NCBI RefSeq assembly: GCF_029167105.1
Contig: NZ_JARFML010000004.1
Coordinates: forward strand, 299,601-363,600
Length of the DNA: 64,000 bases
Reading direction: 5' to 3'
From: Bradyrhizobium yuanmingense
GTDB taxonomy: Bacteria; Pseudomonadota; Alphaproteobacteria; Rhizobiales; Xanthobacteraceae
In this document: positions 60,702 through 64,000 of the stretch, in pieces
How the letters are laid out: every line of letters starts with the position of its first letter
How positions within the stretch are numbered: the stretch's first letter is position 1
Notes under the pieces: generated by a model
What the model saw: only the letters and a program-made list of their open reading frames with translations
Database searches by the model: none
What the model was told of the DNA's origin: nothing
Made by a program: the position numbers and the translations under genes

Positions 60702-61573
60702 TGGCCGAGCCCGCGAAATCCTCGCCCCTGAGCGAACTGCGCATCGCATTGCCGTCGCTCCCCCTGCGCTTACAGGAGGTCGGCCGTTTCGTCGCCGCCA
60801 ACGACTACGATGCCACCACCCGCTCGATGCGAGATCTCGCGGCGGAAGCCGGTGCCGATCCCGCCGCGTTCACGCGGCTTGCGAAAGCGATCGGCTATTC
60901 CGGATGGGACGAGCTGCGTGCGGCGCTGACCGAGGAGCGGCGGCCGTCCCAGACCGCGCCCTTCTCCGGCCGCACAAGAGGCCGCCGTCACGGGCCGAAC
61001 GCCGATGTTACGCTCATCCTCGACAAGCTCGAGGCCGAGGCCGCCGGCCTTCCGCGCATCCCGGCGCAGCCGATCGCGGAAGCGGCGCGCGCGCTGCACG
61101 ACGCCAAGCGGATCTGGATCGCGGGCTATCGCAGCTGCCGCAGCGTCGCGGAACTCCTGAACTACGAGCTGCGCCTGTTCCGGCCCGAACAGGTGCAGCT
61201 CGTCGGCACGTCCGGGCCCGACGACCTCGATCTCGGCGCGTTCCGGCCAAGCGAGGCCGTGATCGTCATCGGCTTCCTGCCTTACACGCATGCGAGCGTC
61301 CGCGTCGCGCAGGCCGCGCATCGCAGCGGCGCGACGCTGATCGCGATTGCGGACAGCCTGTCGGCACCGATGGCCGAAGGCGCCGACCATGTGCTGCTGT
61401 TCGAGGCAGCCTCCTCGCCCGGCTTTTTCCCCAGTCTCACGGGCGCGATCGCGATCGCGCAGTCGCTCGCGGCGGTCACGTTCTCGCTCGGCGGCGCCGC
61501 CGCGAAGAAGCGGCTGGAAAACACCGAGGCGCGGCTCACTGCTGCCTCCACCTACGTCCCGGAGAAAGGTTGA
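60701..61573 (+). CDS. MurR/RpiR-family transcriptional regulator
   Basis: A 290-residue RpiR regulator. The HTH_6 DNA-binding domain covers about residues 8-85, with LPLRLQEVGRFVAANDYDATTRSMRDLAAEAGADPAAFTRLAKAIGYSGWDELRAAL. The SIS sugar-isomerase-like effector domain follows (about 125-260), with KRIWIAGYRSCRSVAELLNYELRLF and AVIVIGFLPYTHASVRVAQAAHRSGATLIAIAD. It lies between divergent amino-acid transport genes and a class-III aminotransferase gene, so an amino acid or related amine is the likely effector. The ATG at 60701 is inside the operator candidate. The aminotransferase follows after 3 bp. Confidence 0.92.
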   Translation: MAEPAKSSPLSELRIALPSLPLRLQEVGRFVAANDYDATTRSMRDLAAEAGADPAAFTRLAKAIGYSGWDELRAALTEERRPSQTAPFSGRTRGRRHGPNADVTLILDKLEAEAAGLPRIPAQPIAEAARALHDAKRIWIAGYRSCRSVAELLNYELRLFRPEQVQLVGTSGPDDLDLGAFRPSEAVIVIGFLPYTHASVRVAQAAHRSGATLIAIADSLSAPMAEGADHVLLFEAASSPGFFPSLTGAIAIAQSLAAVTFSLGGAAAKKRLENTEARLTAASTYVPEKG

Positions 61574-61576
61574 CCC

Positions 61577-62926
61577 ATGAGCACTCGCACCAGCCGTGTG
61601 CTGCATCGCTCGCTGCGCGAAACCCCGCCAAAGGCGATCGGCGGCGAGGGCGTTTATCTCTTCGCCGAGGACGGACGTCGCATCATCGATGCCTCCGGCG
61701 GGGCGGCGGTCTCTTGCCTCGGCCACCAGCATCCGCGCGTGATCGCGGCGATGGCCAAGCAGGCGTCCACCCTCGCCTATGCGCATACGGCTTTCTTCTC
61801 CTCCGAGCCGGCGGAAGCACTTGCTGAAACACTGGTCGGACACGAGCCCGGCGGGCTCGCCTACGCCTATTTCGTCAGCGGCGGATCGGAGGCGATCGAA
61901 GCCAGCATCAAGCTGGCGCGGCAATATTTCATCGAGCGCGGCGAGCCGCAGCGGCAGCACTTCATCGCGCGGCGGCAGAGCTATCACGGCAACACGCTCG
62001 GCGCGCTCGCCGCCGGCGGCAATGCCTGGCGTCGCGCGCCCTATGCGCCGCTGCTCTCGACCGCTTTCAGCCACGTCACGCCGGCGTTCGCCTATCGCGA
62101 GAAGCGCGAGGGCGAGTCGGACGCGGGGTTCGTCGCGCGCCTCGCCGCCGAGCTCGAAGCCGAGTTCCAGCGGATCGGCCCCGACACCGTCGCCGCCTTC
62201 CTCGCCGAGCCCGTCGTCGGCGCCACCGCCGGCGCCGTGACCGCCCCGGACGGCTACTTCAAAGCGATGCGCGAGATCTGCGACCGTCACGGTGCGCTGC
62301 TCATTCTCGACGAGGTGATGTGCGGCATGGGCCGCACCGGCACGATGCATGCGTGGGAGCAGGAAGGTGTCGCCCCCGACATCCAGGCGATCGCAAAGGG
62401 GCTCGGCGGCGGCTATCAGCCGATCGGTGCGATGCTGGCAAGCGGCAAGATCATCGACACCATCCGCTCGGGTTCGGGCGCGTTCCAGCACGGCCACACT
62501 TATCTGGCGCATCCCCTCGCCTGCGCCGCGGCGCTCGCGGTGCAGGATGTGATCCGCGAGGATGGCCTGCTCGACCGCGTGAAGGAGCGCGGCAGGCAGC
62601 TCGAGCGGCGCCTGACCGAACGCTTTGGCAATCATCGCCATGTCGGCGACATCAGGGGCCGCGGCCTGTTCTGGGCGATCGAGCTGGTCGCCGATCGCGC
62701 TAGCCGCACCTCGTTCGATCCGGCCCTCAAGCTGCACCAGAAGATCAAGGCGGAGGCCTTTGCCGGTGGCCTCGGCTGCTATCCCAGCGGCGGTACCGTC
62801 GATGGCGTGCGCGGCGACCACGTGCTGCTGGCACCGCCCTATATCGCCTCGCCGGACGAAATCGACCTGATCGTCGACAAGCTGGGCACGGCCGTCGACA
62901 GCGTGTTGCGTAGTGTCAATCAGTGA
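61577..62926 (+). CDS. Class-III aminotransferase (aspartate aminotransferase family)
   Basis: A 449-residue PLP enzyme. The fold-type I class-III landmarks are GHQHPRVIAAMAKQ, FFSSEPAEALAETL, SGGSEAIEASIKLARQYF, LLILDEVMCGMGRTGTMHAWEQEGVAPDIQAIAKGLGGGYQPIGAML (Asp and the catalytic Lys in AKGLGGGY) and FQHGHTYLAHPLA. It transfers the amino group of an omega-amino acid or amine to a 2-oxo acid. The gene is 3 bp after the RpiR gene and 12 bp ahead of the binding-protein gene, so the regulator, enzyme and transport protein form one operon. The substrate is likely an imported amino acid or polyamine. Confidence 0.93.
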   Translation: MSTRTSRVLHRSLRETPPKAIGGEGVYLFAEDGRRIIDASGGAAVSCLGHQHPRVIAAMAKQASTLAYAHTAFFSSEPAEALAETLVGHEPGGLAYAYFVSGGSEAIEASIKLARQYFIERGEPQRQHFIARRQSYHGNTLGALAAGGNAWRRAPYAPLLSTAFSHVTPAFAYREKREGESDAGFVARLAAELEAEFQRIGPDTVAAFLAEPVVGATAGAVTAPDGYFKAMREICDRHGALLILDEVMCGMGRTGTMHAWEQEGVAPDIQAIAKGLGGGYQPIGAMLASGKIIDTIRSGSGAFQHGHTYLAHPLACAAALAVQDVIREDGLLDRVKERGRQLERRLTERFGNHRHVGDIRGRGLFWAIELVADRASRTSFDPALKLHQKIKAEAFAGGLGCYPSGGTVDGVRGDHVLLAPPYIASPDEIDLIVDKLGTAVDSVLRSVNQ

Positions 62927-62938
62927 GGGGAGAGTAGT

Positions 62939-63949
62939 ATGAGGAAAGTGGTTATCGCAGCGGGCCTGCTCGCGGCATCGACGGTGATCGCAGCGGCGGC
63001 GACGCTCGATACGGTGAAGAGCCGCGGCACGCTGGTGTGCGGCGTCAGTGCCGGTTTTGCCGGCTTCTCGGCGCCGGACTCGCAAGGCAATTACAGGGGT
63101 CTCGACGTCGATTATTGCCGCGCGCTGGCGGCCGGCGTGCTCGGCGACCCTACCAAGGTGCGCTACGTCTCGCTGACGGCTCAGAACCGCTTCACCGCCC
63201 TGCAATCGGGCGAGATCGACGTGCTCTATCGCAACTCGACGCAGACCTATTTGCGCGGCGTGACGCTGGGCCTGCGGCAGGGTCCGATCAACTTCTACGA
63301 CGGCCAGGGTTTTGTCGTGAAGAAGGACCTCGGCGTCAAGGAGCTGAAGGACCTCAAGGGCGCCACCGTCTGCGTCGCGCAGGGCACCACGCACGAGGTC
63401 ACGCTCGGCGACTACGGCCGCGCCAACGGCATCGACTGGAAGCCCCTGGTGTTCGACCGCGTCGACACCATGTACCAGACCTTCTTCGGCGGCCGCTGCG
63501 ATGCGATGACCCAGGACGCTTCGGCCCTCGCCGGCGCGGTGACCACGGCCGCGCCGAACGCAGCCGACTACATTGTGCTGCCGCAGACCATCAGCAAGGA
63601 GCCGCTCGGACCCTTCACCCGCAACGGCGACGAGGTCTGGAGCGACATCATCACCTGGCTGCATTACGGCCTGATCGAGGCCGAGGAGCTCGGCGTCACG
63701 CAAGCCAATGTCGACGAGATGACGAAGTCGCAAACGCCTGCGATCGAGCGGCTGCTGGGGGCCAGCGGCGACCTCGGCTCGCGGCTCGGGCTCGACAACA
63801 AATGGCTGGTCAAGGCGATCAAGGCCGGCGGCAATTACGGCGAGATTTTCGAGCGCAATGTCGGCAAGGCCAGCCCGCTCAAGCTCGATCGCGGCCTCAA
63901 CGGTCTCTGGAGCAAAGGCGGCTTGATGTACGCCATTCCGTTCAAGTAA
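62939..63949 (+). CDS. aapJ: Amino acid ABC transporter substrate-binding protein (AapJ-like)
   Basis: A 336-residue periplasmic binding protein. Residues 1-20 are a signal peptide (MRKVVIAAGLLAASTVIAAA). LDTVKSRGTLVCGVSAGFAGFSAPDSQGNYRGLDVDYCRALAAGVLGD is the AapJ N-terminus and VVKKDLGVKELKDLKGATVCVAQGTTHE the ligand-site region. It would supply AapQM, encoded divergently about 2.3 kb away. The partner ATPase is not in the window; nothing follows before the edge apart from a repeat. The ATG at 62939 has GGGGAGAG before it. Confidence 0.95.
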   Translation: MRKVVIAAGLLAASTVIAAAATLDTVKSRGTLVCGVSAGFAGFSAPDSQGNYRGLDVDYCRALAAGVLGDPTKVRYVSLTAQNRFTALQSGEIDVLYRNSTQTYLRGVTLGLRQGPINFYDGQGFVVKKDLGVKELKDLKGATVCVAQGTTHEVTLGDYGRANGIDWKPLVFDRVDTMYQTFFGGRCDAMTQDASALAGAVTTAAPNAADYIVLPQTISKEPLGPFTRNGDEVWSDIITWLHYGLIEAEELGVTQANVDEMTKSQTPAIERLLGASGDLGSRLGLDNKWLVKAIKAGGNYGEIFERNVGKASPLKLDRGLNGLWSKGGLMYAIPFK

Positions 63950-63956
63950 GCAATTC

Positions 63957-64000
63957 ACCTCTCCCCGCTTGCGGGGAGAGGTCGGATTGCGCAGCAATCC
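63957..64000. repeat. Family-F repeat, cut by the window edge
   Basis: CACCTCTCCCCGCTTGCGGGGAGAGGT forms the first hairpin, followed by CGGATTGCGCAGCAATCC, another small stem. It continues beyond position 64000. Confidence 0.8.

Noticed and set aside
60770..63997. A 1075-residue open frame on the minus strand
   Set aside because: It lies opposite the regulator, aminotransferase and binding-protein genes; high GC favours long antisense frames.

Overview
The window looks like chromosome from a Bradyrhizobium-type alphaproteobacterium (inference). The grounds are uniformly high GC, codon use dominated by G/C third positions, dense CoA-ester and ABC-importer gene content, and many short inverted-repeat elements in the gaps of a kind I associate with Bradyrhizobium and its relatives. 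I saw no rRNA, tRNA, CRISPR array, transposase or phage structural gene. About 62 protein genes are called. Most have clear families; their substrates are mostly inferred.

Layout. 1-7 kb: the end of a fumarylacetoacetate-hydrolase-family gene, a ThDP enzyme, an MFS carrier, a tandem pair of 2-oxoglutarate/Fe(II) oxygenases (one AlkB-like), and an overlapping DUF2848-amidase pair. 7.2-9.8 kb: a DUF35 protein, a lipid-transfer/thiolase-like protein and an SDR, resembling steroid side-chain modules. 9.9-16 kb: ppc, a long dispersed-repeat region, a CDF-like transporter, a YccF protein and a rhomboid protease. 16-34 kb: a large acyl-CoA catabolic block with two acyl-CoA ligases, four crotonases, two SDRs, two acyl-CoA dehydrogenases, an APH-type kinase with a DUF6285 partner, a VOC protein, a YghU-type GST, a nitronate-monooxygenase-like flavoprotein and a thiolase-like protein.

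34-38 kb: two adjacent chemoreceptors (Aer-like PAS and 4-helix-bundle types) with nearly the same signalling domain. 38-42 kb: a tetronate pathway (OtnK, OtnI, an LtnD-like dehydrogenase, divergent OtnC), which would turn C4 sugar acids into dihydroxyacetone phosphate. 42-48 kb: a Liv-type ABC importer with its binding protein and a DUF1445 protein, read away from a LysR regulator across a perfect T-N11-A palindrome. 48.8-52.1 kb: an operon of an M20 carbamoylase-like hydrolase, a D-2-hydroxyacid dehydrogenase and an Ldh-family dehydrogenase. 52-58 kb: a Sufu-domain protein, a tartrate/isopropylmalate-type dehydrogenase divergent from an SDR with an altered active site, an amidase, and a secreted PHB-depolymerase-like esterase with a C-terminal FN3 domain. 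58.3-64 kb: polar amino-acid ABC permeases (AapQM-like) divergent from an RpiR regulator, a class-III aminotransferase and an AapJ-like binding protein.

The most interesting system is at about 18.5-30 kb. An APH-family kinase is followed 3 bp later by a small DUF6285 protein. Nearby are an ACAD10/11-type acyl-CoA dehydrogenase, SDRs, an acyl-CoA ligase and crotonases. These are the parts of the LvaABCDE route, in which a 4-hydroxyacyl-CoA is phosphorylated and then converted to an enoyl-CoA. I infer a 4-hydroxy-acid catabolic locus with a different layout and a possibly different substrate range.
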